Shown piece after piece: positions 33,490-33,605 of a DNA stretch of 33,605 nucleotides (position 1 is the stretch's first letter; each line of letters opens with the position of its first letter). The stretch spans positions 1 to 33,605 of the forward strand of contig CAJODU010000023.1 of NCBI GenBank assembly GCA_905233325.1, written 5' to 3'. This DNA comes from an uncultured Selenomonadaceae bacterium. GTDB lineage: Bacteria; Bacillota; Negativicutes; Selenomonadales; Selenomonadaceae. Position numbers and translations under genes: made by a program. A model generated the notes under the pieces. It saw nothing but the letters and a program-made list of their open reading frames with translations. It did no database searches and was not told the DNA's origin.

Positions 33490-33605
33490 AGGTATCGAAT
33501 ACAAACACAAAAATTGTAGACAAAGATTGTTTTATGTTGTAAAATATTGCTTGATAAGCCTATGATGTACGAATGAGGCAACCCTTAGGTGATGGTTGTG
33601 CAGTT
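33490..33605 (+). ncRNA. Unassigned structured leader or ncRNA, cut by window edge
   Basis: No ORF with a ribosome site follows the promoter within the remaining 115 bases. Near the edge, GCCT (33558-33561) can pair with AGGC (33576-33579), and CAACC (33579-33583) with GGTTG (33594-33598), and CCTA with TAGG as an alternative or pseudoknot. This density of complementary blocks suggests a folded RNA. It fits no common riboswitch, tmRNA or RNase P signature I know. A faint likeness to HEARO/omega RNA is discussed under findings. Confidence 0.4.

Noticed and set aside
1-33605. Insertion sequences, prophage genes, toxin-antitoxin pairs or CRISPR arrays
   Set aside because: No transposase, integrase, phage structural or cas-like protein, and no regularly spaced repeats, were seen on reading the ORF track and sequence.

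Overview
The window looks like chromosome from a Gram-negative-type Firmicute, most likely a Negativicutes (Selenomonas/Phascolarctobacterium-like) organism; this is inference from gene content and order, not a database match. Supporting signs are the Firmicutes order tRNA-Ser / SRP RNA / dnaX / ybaB / recR, a DUF2232 (yybS)-gdpP pair, an mqnA (futalosine menaquinone) gene, strong GGAGG ribosome sites with many TTG/GTG starts, and sigma-A type promoters, together with envelope polysaccharide genes (glf, DUF4422, CDP-glycerol-transferase-like proteins). No mobile element, phage or CRISPR array is visible.

Layout. 1-2330: two very AT-rich tandem paralogues of a CDP-glycerol glycerophosphotransferase-like protein, the first cut by the window edge and the second broken by a frameshift. 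2334-2627: small zinc-ribbon membrane protein. 5591-2647 (minus): pyrH-frr-uppS-cdsA, the usual translation/lipid cluster without rpsB-tsf or dxr-rseP. 5730-7460: LysR regulator and rfbD. 7556-10709: tRNA-Ser(GGA), SRP RNA, dnaX (frame broken at a 13-bp tandem duplication), ybaB, recR and a terminator. 10850-15907: leuB, then a TPR-glycosyltransferase, glf and DUF4422 protein (a galactofuranose/surface glycan module), then a secreted SIMPL protein. 18918-15932 (minus): yybS (frameshifted) and gdpP, the c-di-AMP phosphodiesterase. 19012-21667: mqnA, a long disordered secreted protein and a small unknown. 21855-25427: small membrane protein, trpF, secreted repeat protein, methyltransferase-like protein and argD. 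25536-30426: pckA, recG (minus) and bioB with a likely BirA operator. 32959-30430 (minus): UvrD-type helicase carrying an internal DnaQ-type exonuclease domain, frameshifted near its N-terminus. 33122-33424: small secreted protein. 33457-end: strong promoter followed by a structured, non-coding-looking leader cut off by the window edge.

Most of the window is housekeeping. The unusual points are: (1) dnaX split into gamma-sized and tau-completing frames at a 13-bp tandem repeat next to an A8 tract; (2) the UvrD helicase with an inserted exonuclease; (3) four broken reading frames in 33.6 kb, all needing the same +1 shift; (4) the duplicated glycerophosphotransferase genes sharing an identical 77-bp block; (5) the unassigned RNA candidate at the right end; and (6) a BirA operator half-site that contains the bioB -35 box. 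Many biosynthetic genes (leuB, trpF, bioB, rfbD, argD, mqnA) stand alone, so their pathways must be encoded elsewhere.
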